DNA from: Plenodomus lindquistii
Lineage: Eukaryota > Ascomycota > Dothideomycetes > Pleosporales > Leptosphaeriaceae
Assembly: GCA_025504975.1 (NCBI GenBank)
Contig: JANUWI010000011.1
Span: 868,001-932,000 of the forward strand
Length of the DNA stretch: 64,000 bases
Direction of reading: 5' to 3'
The notes beneath the pieces were generated by a model. It was given only the letters and a program-made list of their open reading frames with translations. It had not been told where the DNA came from and did no database searches. How positions within the stretch are numbered: the first letter of the stretch is position 1; each line of letters starts with the position of its first letter. Shown here in pieces: positions 53,184 through 64,000 of the stretch. A program made the position numbers and the translations under genes.

Positions 53184-53892
53184 CTGCGTGCGCCGTCCTC
53201 GCCAAGCTCGCGCACAACGAGCCTGGTCTCTGGCGTGCGCTGCGGCGGGCAAGAAGATGTGAGGGGCGCAGTGGACGCGCAGGTGGCGCGGGGGAGACTG
53301 GACGAGGGCACTCGAAGTGCAGCCTGTGCAGGGCGGCGTGGGGGAGACGTGGTGCGGTTGGGCAGGCGCAGACAGGCCGTCTGGTCTGGAGGTAACGTAG
53401 CTGTCTTCACGTGTCAAACGGCGCGGAGCTTGGATCACGGCGGCGGGTGCTGTCGCGCTGGCGAAGGGATCCCGGGCAACTGTGAGCACGGCAAAGACGA
53501 CGACGACGACGACAATGTCTGCAGGCTACTCTATGGGCAAGGGGCTGCAGGCTGTGTGGGCGCAGATTGCACCATCAGGCACGACTGGAAGCTATTGGTG
53601 GTGACTACTGTCGCGTGCGGGCTGCCAGGATATTCCACCACCCACACACTATTACCATGCAGTCATGTGATGCTGCAGCGACGGCCCGTCGAGGTGCACT
53701 TCTGACGTCTTTGGTGACACCAGGAGCAACCAGATGCCTGCTATATCGACTTCTTGTCGATGAATCCAAAATTGCGTAGCGCCCGCATCTCGAGGACCAG
53801 CACACGCCAAGCCTAGCCTTGTCCGTGGAACAGCCCCCACTATTACCACTGAATCTTTCTGGACCAATCCAACACTGCTGACCACACGCTGA
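53184..53892. other. Divergent upstream region of ICE2 and MYG1
   Basis: 709 bases between divergent ATGs. The ICE2 frame stays open through part of it, but I see no conserved residues there. No TATA box noted. Confidence 0.4.
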
Positions 53893-55115
53893 ATGTTTAC
53901 ACTCCGTCCTCTTTTCACACAGATATTGAGACACTCCCACACAACCCCCAGATCTTTTACTGCATTCTCGTCCACCAACATCCAACGTACAATGGCCACC
54001 GAGAACCCCGCCAAAAAGCTCAAGACTGACGCGCCTGTCATTGGAACTCACAAGTACGTCCTCCATTCGCCTAAAGTGGAAATACCCATACTGATACAGA
54101 GTGCAGTGGCCACTTCCACGCCGACGAGTCCCTCGCTGTCTCCATGCTGCGCCTTCTCCCCACCTACCTTGACTCCCAACTAATTCGCACGCGCGACCCC
54201 GCCATCCTCTCCACATGCCACACCGTCGTCGACGTCGGCGGTGAATACGACGACAGCACCAAGCGCTACGACCACCACCAGCGCGGCTTCGACGTCGTCT
54301 TCCCCGGCCACACCACCAAGCTGTCCTCCGCCGGCCTCGTCTACATGCACTTCGGCAAGGACATCATCACCACTGTGACCGGACTCCAGGGCCAAGACCG
54401 CGACATCCTGTACGAGAAGATCTACACCGACTTCATCGAAGCCTTCGACGCAAATGACAACGGCATCAACATTGTCGCGCCCTCTGATCTCGCCAAAGCA
54501 GGTCTATCCAAGAAATTCGAAGACCGAGGATTTAGCATCGCAAGCGTAGTAAACCGCTACAATTATGGCCCCCGCTCTCCCACCGCAACATCAGACGAAA
54601 CAAAGACCCCCGAAGCCAAGCAGGCAGAAGAAGACATGCGCTTCCTCAAAGCCTCGCAATTCGTCGGCGAGCAATTCCTCATCGAACTCACCGACCGCGC
54701 AAACAGCTGGCTCCCCGCCCGCCACCAAGTCAAAGCCGCATACGACGCCCGCTTCCAATACGACCCCCAGGGCCGCATCCTCGTCCTCCCCGAAGGCATG
54801 CCATGGGCCGACCACATGTACACTCTGGAAAAGGAGTCGCAGCTCCCTGAAGGCGTATCCCCGCACGTCCTCTACGTCCTGTTCCCGGAAGACAAACCAG
54901 AAGGCAAGTGGCGCATCCGCGCAGTCAGCAAGGAGAACGGCGGCTTTGAAAACCGCAAGGATCTACCTGATGCGTGGAAGGGTGTTCGCGACGAGCAATT
55001 GGACGCTGTTTCTGGGATTCCGGGCTGCGTCTTCGTGCATGCCGCTGGGTTCATCGGCGGTAACAAGTCGTTTGATGGTGCATTGGCTATGGCGAAGAAG
55101 GCGCTGGAGTTGTAA
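53893..55115 (+). CDS. MYG1: MYG1 family exonuclease
   Basis: Two exons, 53893-54053 and 54107-55115. The 53-nt phase-2 intron has donor GTACGT, branch ACTGAT and acceptor GTGCAG; the nearer acceptor (ATACAG) would shift the frame. From the first ATG the product is 389 residues and begins with an Arg/Thr/Ser leader without acids (MFTLRPLFTQILRHSHTTPR), a mitochondrial presequence. The second in-frame ATG (53992) gives a 356-residue form starting MATENPAKKLKTDAP with a nuclear-signal-like KKLK. The DHH-like core includes GHFHADESLAVSMLRLLP, VVDVGGEYDDSTKRYDHHQR and later SWLPARHQVKAA. Human MYG1 is a 3'-5' RNA exonuclease working in nucleus and mitochondria, which fits two starts. Confidence 0.93.
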
Positions 55116-58100
55116 AGCCCAGAACAGCACACGGAGAAGACAGTATTGGTGAGAGTGGCGGAACTGATGTTGGAGGAACTGGCCCTCAGACGCGAGCTCC
55201 CTCCACACTTTACAAAAGTGACGCGGAAACGCGCCAGCAGAGCAGCGAGTGCTGCTCATAAAGGAGCCCCATTCTTTCCCTTTGGATAAGAGAGAGGGAG
55301 AGAGAGTAAGAGCACTTTGTACCCCATCTTGCATATGCATGATATCCGGCGTTTATTCTGGCGCTCTCATACCAAAAAAGTTATGATACCACCCACCCAA
55401 CCCAACCACGAAATCGCTGGTTTTCAGATAAAAAATCTACCATAGAAAAATGAATTCATGGATCAGTCATCTACCGATGGCTTGAAAATGTCGTTGCATT
55501 GTACCCTGCTGTTAGTTTGTTTCGTGCTGGTAACGCATATGCGTGATTCCCTAAACAGTCCGAAATTCGAATCTTCAGACTGGGGTTTTGCTGAGGTGAA
55601 ACAATGCATGTTGAACATCGATTTTTCATTTCGTCAATGTACATCCATCGTACACTGTACCAGTCTCTACTTCCTATACCAAAGATCTTCGCATCGGCAA
55701 TTGACATAGATGATGGATAGCACCCTGTCGATCAGCCCGCTCGGTACGATTTAAATCTAGCCGAGCATGAAACGTTCAAACTAGTGCTGTTGCTCTCGGG
55801 TGATGGTCTTGTTACCTCTGTATACACATCATGCACATGTGATAGCACCTGTTTGTCGCGTTACATAGCAGGTACCGTGGGTTTGGTAACTATCTGTGTA
55901 GTACCCACAGTCTGTCGTTGGTACTGCGGTGAAATATTGCATGACTCGGGACGTTTACACGGTGCCGTCATTTCGCTTACATACGGCAGACGTATCGTGG
56001 TATCCTGGTGGATCCGCGTACGCACTGTACACACTGTGTAGTATGTCTGTGTAGAAATGGTCACGGTATCCTGGTATGAGTAGCATGTCGAACTTGAACC
56101 TCAACTTTGCTGGATCGGCGGCAGACGAACAGTACTGTGTACACGAAATTCATGCTTGGGCTTCAATACGCAGTTGAGGTTTGTGCGTGGATAGTACACC
56201 CAAAGCCGGCGTGGTCGGTGTGTCTTCTCCACCACGACCTGGTTCAAATTCCTGAGATTTGAACATTTGTAACCTCGCCCTTGGCATCGGCTGGGGCTCA
56301 TGGCTCGGCCGACTGCCCACAATATGCGGCTGCGCCGAAGTTGTCGTCAAGGCTGCTGTATGAGGCGTCTGTTCCGTACAAACCAATGTAGGACCGTTTG
56401 TGGGGCGCTCGTTTCTGGGATTGTTGTCGAAGCTTGAGCAGAGACGACTCTCCACAATATAGTGGCACTGGCCTTGTCTTGTGTTGGCGTGCCATCATCC
56501 TGGTTATCTCGTGATCCAATCGTTACTCTCTAATAATGCTACGGACCGCCATTGCGCGTGGAGATCCCACACAGAGACTTGGCAGTACTGCGCGACAGCG
56601 GTGTGGAGTCGTATAACGTAGGAGCACATGCAACAGTTCTCAACCGACACGGGCGAAGTGGTGGAGTCGGCGTTAAAGACCGTCGTCGCCAAAACGCTGC
56701 GCTGTCTCGTTCCTTCCTCGGTCCCCAGCTTCGAGGTCAATCATCAGGCGCCGTGCGTGCAACAGCCTTGCCAACCACTGGTCAGTTGAAAGCGACCTTC
56801 GCGATTTGTGTATCGTGATTCCATATAGTAGACGAGCAAGATCACACCGATGACGGCTAGGGTACGCGTTGGAGGCGCGATATTGGGTGCGCGGCGTACG
56901 TAGGCGCTCAAACGGGCGCTTGGTGAGACCTCTGGTGTCTCTCTTCTAACGGAAACTGACCACACTCTGCTGGTAGTCCACAAATTTTGCGCAATATGAC
57001 GCAGCCTGTTCGTTAGTGGGGTATTCACGATCATGCAGCTCATCATGTCGACAAGAAAATTCCTGACAAGTCTGCGTAAACTTGCTTGTCGAAGAGTGAC
57101 GACCCTTGATCAACCCTTGTTGATAGCATAAGTCAATTAATGAGCATCCGTCAGCGGGCCGTGGTATTCGTTCACCATAGCAAGTATACCCCAGATGCGA
57201 ATGTTGCTTCGATGTTGTGACGGCAACTGCCTGCTTTGATGCACATATCAGTGGTACTGGCGATCCGCCCTCACTGGATGAAACAGCGACAGCCAGCGCA
57301 GCTACTACCATCCTCTCGGAACAAAGGCACCGTTACAGACCGATCGAAGGAACTGTTCACTACCAGTCCTGGCGGCGTCCAGGAGTGCCAAAGAACGTGT
57401 GCTTACGGATCGCTTTTGACGTGGTCTAAAAGTATGGAATCCTTCAGTATGCCACGCCACAGACGTAATCGTGAGATGACTGCTGTGCCGCATCCATGAA
57501 CGAATTTTTCGCACCTTCAGAAGATGATAAAGCTGAGCCGCAAATTCGGTAACCTACTGGAATGAACTTTGATATTACGGACCCAGCGATGAGGTCCATG
57601 AGAGGCGGGGGGACTGCGATTTCCTGCTTCTAGTAATACTTGAAGGAAGTTGCCGAGTTGAAGCGGAGGTCCTTGGCCCGTGATGAACATTGTAAGTTTA
57701 CCTACAGGGGTGTGGACGTGCGCTAAGCGCGGACATGCGCGCTTGTAGACCAACGGCAGCTATTGCTTCGCTTGCCGAGTCAGAACCGAAGGATCAGGCG
57801 ACCATTCGCGTAAGCGCACATGTCTCTCGCTGCAAGCTGCCCGATGGATCCGTTAGCAAGGCCAAGTATTGAACGGTGTCAATTTGGAGTTGGGACGCAA
57901 GGGGGCGCCCTTCCCTTACGATCTGGCTCCAACATACTGGCAGACCGCGGAGGTGATGGCAAAGCTACATGTCTCGTTCCAGTCTTTTGTCTCGGCGGGA
58001 ACGGGACGCGCCGCAATTTCCAGGAAAACGGGATCGCTGAACGTCGCCGCTGGAGACGTACAATGAGGATCGCAAGCATTTGCAGAGACTTTGGTTTCCT

Positions 58101-60267
58101 GATGATGTTCAGGAACCGGCAGTACCTCGGTGCACGATGATGCATGCAGCGTAGCTCACTGAGGTTGCGCACTCGATTGACACGGTTCCATTGGCTGTTG
58201 GCCGATACTTAGACGCGTGACCGATCGTCAGCGTGAATGCCAGACAAACAAGGACAAGTAATCCAGACGATGGCTAGGCTAAGTCACTGGGTCGCACAGT
58301 TTAGCCGAGCAGATACTTTGATGATGTATCGGTGAGCAGTGAGGTGCGGGCTGGCCGCGCGGGTGCCTGGGGCGTAATTCGGTGGATACGAGCATGGCGC
58401 CTGCGGCGTTGAGACGAGTACGCGGCCCGATTCGCCAACGATGGGTGATGGCGGGCAATGTGCCGAGCGTCACAGAGGAGTCTCAAGGCCGCAGCGCAGT
58501 GGATGGTGAGTGTGTAGGACGATGGATGGCGTACGTACTTTAGCTGCGACGGATGAGCACAGCGTGGGCTCTGGTACAGTAGAGTGGATCGGGAGCCGGG
58601 GACGAAGCTGGAGAGCAGGGCCGGCGGTGGGTGTCTTGACGCTGAGCAGGGCAGACCAGATAAGGGTAAAGCGCCGAAGGAGCAGCCAGCCGCAAGAGCG
58701 TCGAGGGCTCAAGGTGCGGCGTACATCTGATTAATGAGAGTGACTCGGCCCATGCGTGCCTGCTTCTTTGGTCCTGGTGGTGAAACAAGAAGGCGGTTAG
58801 AGGCAGTGCTGGAGGGCGTCTGCATTTGCATTGCATGGCTCAGGCTGTGAGGCTGCCGCTAGTAGCTACACACACAGCAGAGTAGAGTAGGCCACGACCC
58901 AACTGGCCCCCGGGTGGAAGCGCGCGGGACCGTGGGCGATACGCAGGAACAGCGGGCGTGGAGTCGGGAGATGAAGACTCGTGGTTGGAATGAACGACAG
59001 CTGCCAACAGCATACTCTTGGTCGCCTCGTGGTGTGGTTTGCAGGGCGTCTTGGGTGTTGGGCATGCCGCATGTCGGGTAGGGAATCAGGCCGCCCGGCC
59101 GCGCCTACCTCGCAGGTGCTGCTGCACTTGTTGCGCGGTTGACGCAAAAATAGGAAGGCCCGCGGGCGGTGCTTTCGCGCAGGCCCTAGACAGCGGCGGC
59201 CAATCAAACATGGCAGGCGCTCAAGGTGTGAAAGCGAACGCAGCGTTCCGCGTTGGCCTGTCCGCGCTAGCCGTGTTTGGCGGATCAACCTTGCAGGACC
59301 TTCACGCCGGGACGCTCGATGCACGCTGACGCCCCTGCCATCCTTGCTGGCCACAGAGCCCTTCCACCCTCCATCACATCCACCAGACGTCTCTAGGGCT
59401 GTAGACGCGATTTTTCCGCCAAAAAACGTGGGACGAGGCTTCTATGCAGGGTCGACATGTACATGGTCGAAGGAACCGCGCTGCTGGCACTTTCCTGGGG
59501 TAAACGACGCGTGCTGCTCAAGGGCGCCGAGTGGGCCAGCTAGACGCGGGGACCGGGGCGCGGCCGGCGCGGGCCAATGAGGCAGCGCCGCCCGGGGGCC
59601 CCCGACGCTGCACGGGCCCTGCTGCATGCCAGAGCCTAGCCCAAGCGTACAGCCGCTCTCCCATGCCACCAAGTGCCAGTGTGCCAGTCGAGTCGCCAGT
59701 CCGCGTGCAAGTCAGTCGTCCTTGCCCAGCAGCTGCTCCTCCGCTGGCCGCCAACTAGCTGCGCCTGGCATCGCGTCGCCCCTCAGTCACTGAGTCGTCG
59801 AGCGCTCTCCTCCATCGCTTGCGCCTTATACAGCGCGCTCGCCGTGACGGGTGGCTCTGCTCCCGCGGCATCGCTACCATCGCAGTCTGGGGCCCATCAC
59901 CACCCTCAACACCACCTTTCGCCCTCTCCTCCCCACCCAGCCCAGCCGGCCACCGTGCGCACCCCGCTGCATCTGCTCTTACTGATCGTGTCTACCGTGT
60001 AGCCGTCGACTTGTCCGTCCTGGCATGGCACGGCGCTGCTGATACCTCGTCTGCTGCACACTGCACACTGCACACCACTGCCCACTCTTACTTGCCATTA
60101 AGCGCGAAAGCCGCCGCTGCATCCATTGTGCAACCCAAGAGCGCTGCGAGTGCAAAGTCGGCTTCCCCATCCAACCTCCAGGACAGGCAAAGTGCTTCCG
60201 GATTCCGGTATTGCCCTGGTCCTCCACTCGACAGGCACACTCTGCCCTCCTGTCGTGCTTGCAGACA
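55116..60267. other. 5.1-kb gene-poor interval before the Zn2Cys6 fusion gene
   Basis: No supported gene. At 57869-58066 a frame without ATG reads GRKGAPFPYDLAPTYWQTAE..., protein-like but isolated. From about 58.3 kb the base composition becomes clearly GC-rich up to the gene start, with many spurious overlapping frames on both strands; this may be a long promoter and 5' leader. No TATA box or tRNA recognised. Confidence 0.4.
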
Positions 60268-62560
60268 ATGTCGACCGTGCTGCAGATGCAGACATTCACT
60301 TCTGCCCCCTTTGGCCTGCGCGACAAGAAAATCGAGTCTTTTGCATCTGCCTTTACATCTGTCAATGCGGGAACTTCGCGGAGTCCTCCAACCAACGACT
60401 CGAGACCATCACTCTCCACACGACCAAACGCTTGCAGCCCAAGTGCCCCCAGGCCCGAAAACGCATCAGATTCCTCTGGCAGCTCATCTTCCCCCACCAT
60501 GACTGACAGTGCATCCCCTGAAAGCCCAAACAAAAGGAGGCGATCCGTCTCACCCCACGCCGAGTATGCTCGTAAAAGTCCAGACAACTCAACCGTGCCT
60601 GCCAGACATGCACCTACATCGTACCCACAAGGAGCGCCACACCAGTCTGCACATCCGTCCAAGGACACCACTCAACAGCGGACCCTACCTTCCTTGGAGC
60701 GCTCAGACATCGAGAGGCGATGGGCCACTGAGCCCCGTGAGCTGCCACAAAATGCTTACCAGGACGTGCAAAGAAGCGATGTCCGCCCCACGGAACCCTT
60801 CCACAACGGGGGTTCGTCAAATCATACACATTCAATCATGAATGTCCTAAGTGATGCCAACTATGACGATGAACACGCACGAGAGCTGGCCCGCGCCGGC
60901 GTCCAAGTTGATGTCAAAAAGAGGAAAAGAGTATGTTTTGATCCATCACACCCAAACTATGCTAACTCTGCAAAGCAATTTGCCAATCGAACAAAGACTG
61001 GTTGTGGCACATGTAGGAAACGCAAGAAGAAATGTGACGAGTCGAAGCCAGAGTGTACGTCTGCTCCCATGTCCATCACATTACCGTCTTTTGACATTGT
61101 CCAGGTAACAATTGCATGCGGGGAGGATTCACCTGTCAAGGGTATGCGAGTAAAGTCCCTTGGCCAAAGAACGGGGTGGTGAAGCCTTCACCACAGCCAC
61201 TCCAAGCAAAGGAGCGGCCATCGGGGGAACCGACTTCGACATACCCGACTTGTCCCGTCTGTAATCAGATTCACATTCCGCACTGCGAAAGTCCTCGCAC
61301 CAGCCAAGCTCCATTCTCTGCAGCATCTCAGCATACATTGCCGCATGGCCACGATACGTCTCGCAGTCGCCCTGTCGCCCTCGAAGATGAGCGTAAGCTA
61401 CCAACATCAAGCAGCTGGGCCAGCAAGGGATGGAGTGAAAGCGCACCACCCCTGCCTCCATTGAGGAATCCCTTTTCTTCGGAACCAGCTGCATATTCTC
61501 AGCCACCTTCTGTCACAGTTCATGAAAGACCAGCTACACACGAGCACGCGTTGTTGCATCATCAACAATCAGAGCCGCCACGCCAGCAACATGATCCTCG
61601 TGCGTATCATCAGACCTCGCAGAGCATGCCTCAGGGGATTAGTAGTACCCTAGCGCCCGTCGTGTAAGTCTTCTTGAATACGCCCTCGGTATACCCTGTC
61701 ACTCCGCACAAACTATTTACACCCACCTTGTCGCTGGCCACCAAGCTCACGAAACTTACAGATCTGCAAAGCCTGCGACACATCATCATCAGGTGGCACA
61801 GCATGCTCGGCAGCAGCCTCCACCTCCGCCGCCAGCCATAGTGCCACCAGCCATAGCGCCGCCTGGACCTCCACCAACGCTGTACACGCCGCACCCTAGG
61901 ACTCACAAATCAGAAAAAGAGAAAATGTTGGCGGGGCTTCCATTTCTTCCCTTCGACAGGGAGTTAGTCATTGAGCGCACACATTGTGCTGGTGCGGTGT
62001 ATCAATTCAACAGCACAGCGAATGCCGCGGTGAGCATCGCAAAGGATGAGCGCGGACGCTGCTTCAAGACGATTGTTGCTGCCCGGTGGATCCCGCCTCA
62101 TACGACAGAGCGTCCCATTGTCGGTCACCTTGGCGGCAATGTTTACGTTGCAGCGCCATTCTATTGCGACTACGGCTACAACCTGTCCATTGCCGAGAAT
62201 GTTGTGATTGGAGCGAATTGCGAACTTCACGACTCTGGCAGAATCGCCATCGGCATGAATACCAAGATCGGTAACCGTGTAATCATCACAACCCTGAAAA
62301 CTCCAACAGACATCAACGCCCTTAAAGGCAGTAATGGTACCGAAGTCGCGCAAGAAGTCTTTATCGGTAAGAATGTATATATTGGTGACGGCTGCATCAT
62401 CGAGGCCGGTGTTAGGATCGGCGACAACGCTATTGTGCGTGCTGGGTCTGTCGTTGTCCGAGTAAGTTGTCCCATTCATCATAAAGGAACCCATCGATCT
62501 AACGTGATGCAGGACCTTCCTCGAGATTGTGTCGCACATGGTAATCCTGCCTTTGGCTGA
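60268..62560 (+). CDS. Zn(II)2Cys6 DNA-binding protein fused to a NodL/maltose-acetyltransferase-like domain
   Basis: Four exons, 60268-61054, 61105-61663, 61762-62461 and 62513-62560, 697 residues; introns of 50, 98 and 51 nt with donors GTACGT, GTAAGT and GTAAGT. The first splice completes the binuclear cluster: Cys 246, 249, 256, 263, 266 and 273 in C-x2-C-x6-C-x6-C-x2-C-x6-C spacing with the basic run RKRKKK. A disordered Pro/His/Gln-rich linker follows. The C-terminal 220 residues are a Mac-type N-segment (SEKEKMLAGLPFLPFDRELV) and a left-handed beta-helix acetyltransferase region (FYCDYGYNLSI, VFIGKNVYIGDGCIIEAGV). By alignment from memory, the catalytic His of the T-H-P motif is Thr629 here. 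The ATG at 60286 is an alternative start. Probably a nuclear regulator; targets unknown. Confidence 0.88.
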
Positions 62561-63156
62561 GTGGCAGGTTACCTATCTGATGCCTCCATCGACCTTTGTG
62601 TCGATTTCTGTGTTGTGAGAACCAGGGCTTCTGAGCTCAAATGTAGATGGGAACCGCATGTGCTATATATTTGGTGTGCAGGACTTTGCTGCCTCACACA
62701 TGCGCTCCACTGAGTGGTTGCGCGGAGTTGTCATGGCGTTTTCATGTTTTTTTTTTGGTGGTATACCCTGAACGTACGACCAGTGTTTCTGGCATGGATT
62801 GGATTTCTTGAGGGTCTCCTGAATGATGGGAGGTATCTGATGTACATATGACATCTCGGTAAATTATGCATGCTGGACAATGCTCGCTATATGATACAAA
62901 ATATAGTCTTGATATACATGCAGAGTTCCGACTGCAAGATTGCATGTTGTCCAACTCTCATGTGGACATCGTCGTCAAAATCAGGTCAGCCTCTATCGAC
63001 GTTGTCTAGTATAGAGCACAAAGATGGTTGTAGTTTAGCGTCCTTTGCACATCCTGGAAGCATATCACGTGCCTTCAATGGCCCGAGCTTCGAAAATCAA
63101 CGGCGAACAACCCATCTCCAATACCCTCCCCATCCCAAGTCCAACAACCCACAAAA
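62561..63156. other. Intergenic stretch
   Basis: The 3' flank of the fusion gene and promoter of the ribosomal protein gene. A short T run lies near 62750. Nothing else recognised. Confidence 0.4.
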
Positions 63157-64000
63157 ATGCCGCCCAAGATACCCCTCCCATGGGGCCAATTACCCCCACC
63201 CTTCCTCCTCCCCTCATCAACGCGCTCCCTCCTCGCGCTCACCACCCGCACTACGCCCAGCCTATCCCACACCACCACCCGCGGCATAAAATCCACCTTC
63301 AAACCCAAACCCAACCGCTTCAACCACCACCCCTCCAAACCCGCCCTAAACGCCTCTTCCACCGCAGCCCTCGCCCGCCGCGCCCACAGCACCCCCCTGC
63401 GCACCGGCCTCCTCGCCAACAAAAAAGGCATGACAGCCATGTACGACCCCGAAACCGGAAAACGCACAGCATGCACAGTCCTTCAACTCGACCGCAACGA
63501 AGTCATTGCGCATAAGCGGCGTGACAAGAATGGGTACTGGGCTGTTCAAATGGGCGCGGGCGAGAAACAGCCAAAGAATGTTACGAAGCCTATGCTGGGC
63601 CATTTTGCGGGCGCGGGCGTCAGTCCGAAGAGGTGGGTTGCTGAATTTAAGGTGCTGGGGGAGGAGGGGCTGGGGGTTAGGGTGGGGGATATGCTGGGTG
63701 CGGGGTGGTTTAGTGTGGGACAGTGGGTGGATGTTAAGGCTATTTCACGGGGGATGGGGTTCGAGGGTGTAAGTTTGCGGTATTGAGTGGTGGAAGGGGC
63801 ATAATGCTGATGTGATGATAGGGTATGAAACGGCATGGGTTTGGCGGACAGCCTGCGTCTCATGGCCAGTCGCTCATGCATCGTGGAATGGGTTCGGCGG
63901 GTGGTTCGCAGGGCTCCGGTTCCCGCGTGTTGCCTGGCAAGCGGATGGCGGGTAACATGGGTAATGAGAGTGTGACGGTGAAGAATCTCAAGGTTCTGCA
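63157..64000 (+). CDS. MRPL9: Mitochondrial large-subunit ribosomal protein uL3m (cut by window edge)
   Basis: Exon 1 63157-63768; exon 2 from 63822 continues past the window end. The 53-nt phase-0 intron has donor GTAAGT, branch-like GCTGATG and acceptor GATAG. The N-terminal 60 or so residues are Ser/Thr/Arg-rich without acids, a mitochondrial presequence. The uL3 body begins at RTGLLANKKGMTAMYDPETG, continues through AISRGMGFEG and, after the splice, GMKRHGFGGQPASHGQSLMH and RVLPGKRMAGNMGNESVTVK, the region that reaches the peptidyl transferase centre. The yeast counterpart is Mrpl9 (YmL9). At least 262 residues are visible; the last 30-60 are missing. Confidence 0.93.

Noticed and set aside
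53184..53489. N-terminal extension of ICE2 by about 100 residues
   Set aside because: The frame is open but starts without ATG and has no family similarity; conserved ICE2 begins at MWLTRV.
55990..56080. Short repeated GGTATCCTGG motif
   Set aside because: Only two short copies; too little to call a repeat element.
56150..56455. 101-codon minus-strand frame and a GGTTCAAAT-like motif near 56230
   Set aside because: No domain, no stems for a tRNA, low-complexity composition.
58866..60002. Several long frames on both strands in the GC-rich region before the fusion gene
   Set aside because: High GC lowers stop frequency in all frames; none has an ATG start with a recognisable domain.

Overview
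The window is nuclear DNA of a filamentous ascomycete (Pezizomycotina). A Dothideomycete, perhaps Pleosporales, is my best guess from gene content, but that rank is inference. The evidence is many short GT-AG introns (43-102 nt) with CTAAC/CTGAC-type branch sites close to the acceptor, fungus-restricted families (DUF3405, fungal BTB and F-box-like proteins, Zn(II)2Cys6 factors, ICE2) and a Tc1-type transposon. Most multi-exon models below were assembled by joining reading frames across introns, and every joined frame length is divisible by three.

Left part (1-21 kb): accessory and fungus-specific genes. These are a membrane protein cut by the left edge, a secreted protein, a convergent unknown protein with a PD...D-x-K signature, an intact Tc1/mariner element, a heat-shock-element-driven small heat shock protein, an F-box-like protein, a mitochondrial acyl-CoA dehydrogenase, a BTB-type protein, a secreted protein of unknown function and a large DUF3405 type II membrane protein.

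Middle (21-43 kb): housekeeping genes. UTP25 and eIF3f are divergent over a 264-bp gap, TAF13 and KSH1 are also divergent, and an AHC1-like zinc-finger protein follows. Then come a protoglobin, an NmrA-like reductase, a tautomerase, a DJ-1/PfpI protein and a glycerate-kinase-type P-loop kinase.

Right part (43-64 kb): a Ser-rich single-pass membrane protein, a 3.3-kb gene-poor stretch with a possible coding relic, a DAL5-like permease, a UPS2-like lipid-transfer protein, the divergent pair ICE2 / MYG1, and a 5.1-kb gene-poor interval. Last are a regulator-like gene fusing a Zn(II)2Cys6 DNA-binding domain to a NodL/maltose-acetyltransferase domain whose catalytic His appears to be replaced, and the start of mitochondrial ribosomal protein uL3m, cut by the right edge.

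The most notable items are the Zn2Cys6-acetyltransferase fusion, the intact transposon in a promoter region, the KSH1 gene whose first coding exon is only the ATG, and the NAGNAG acceptor in UTP25. I saw no rRNA, tRNA or CRISPR.
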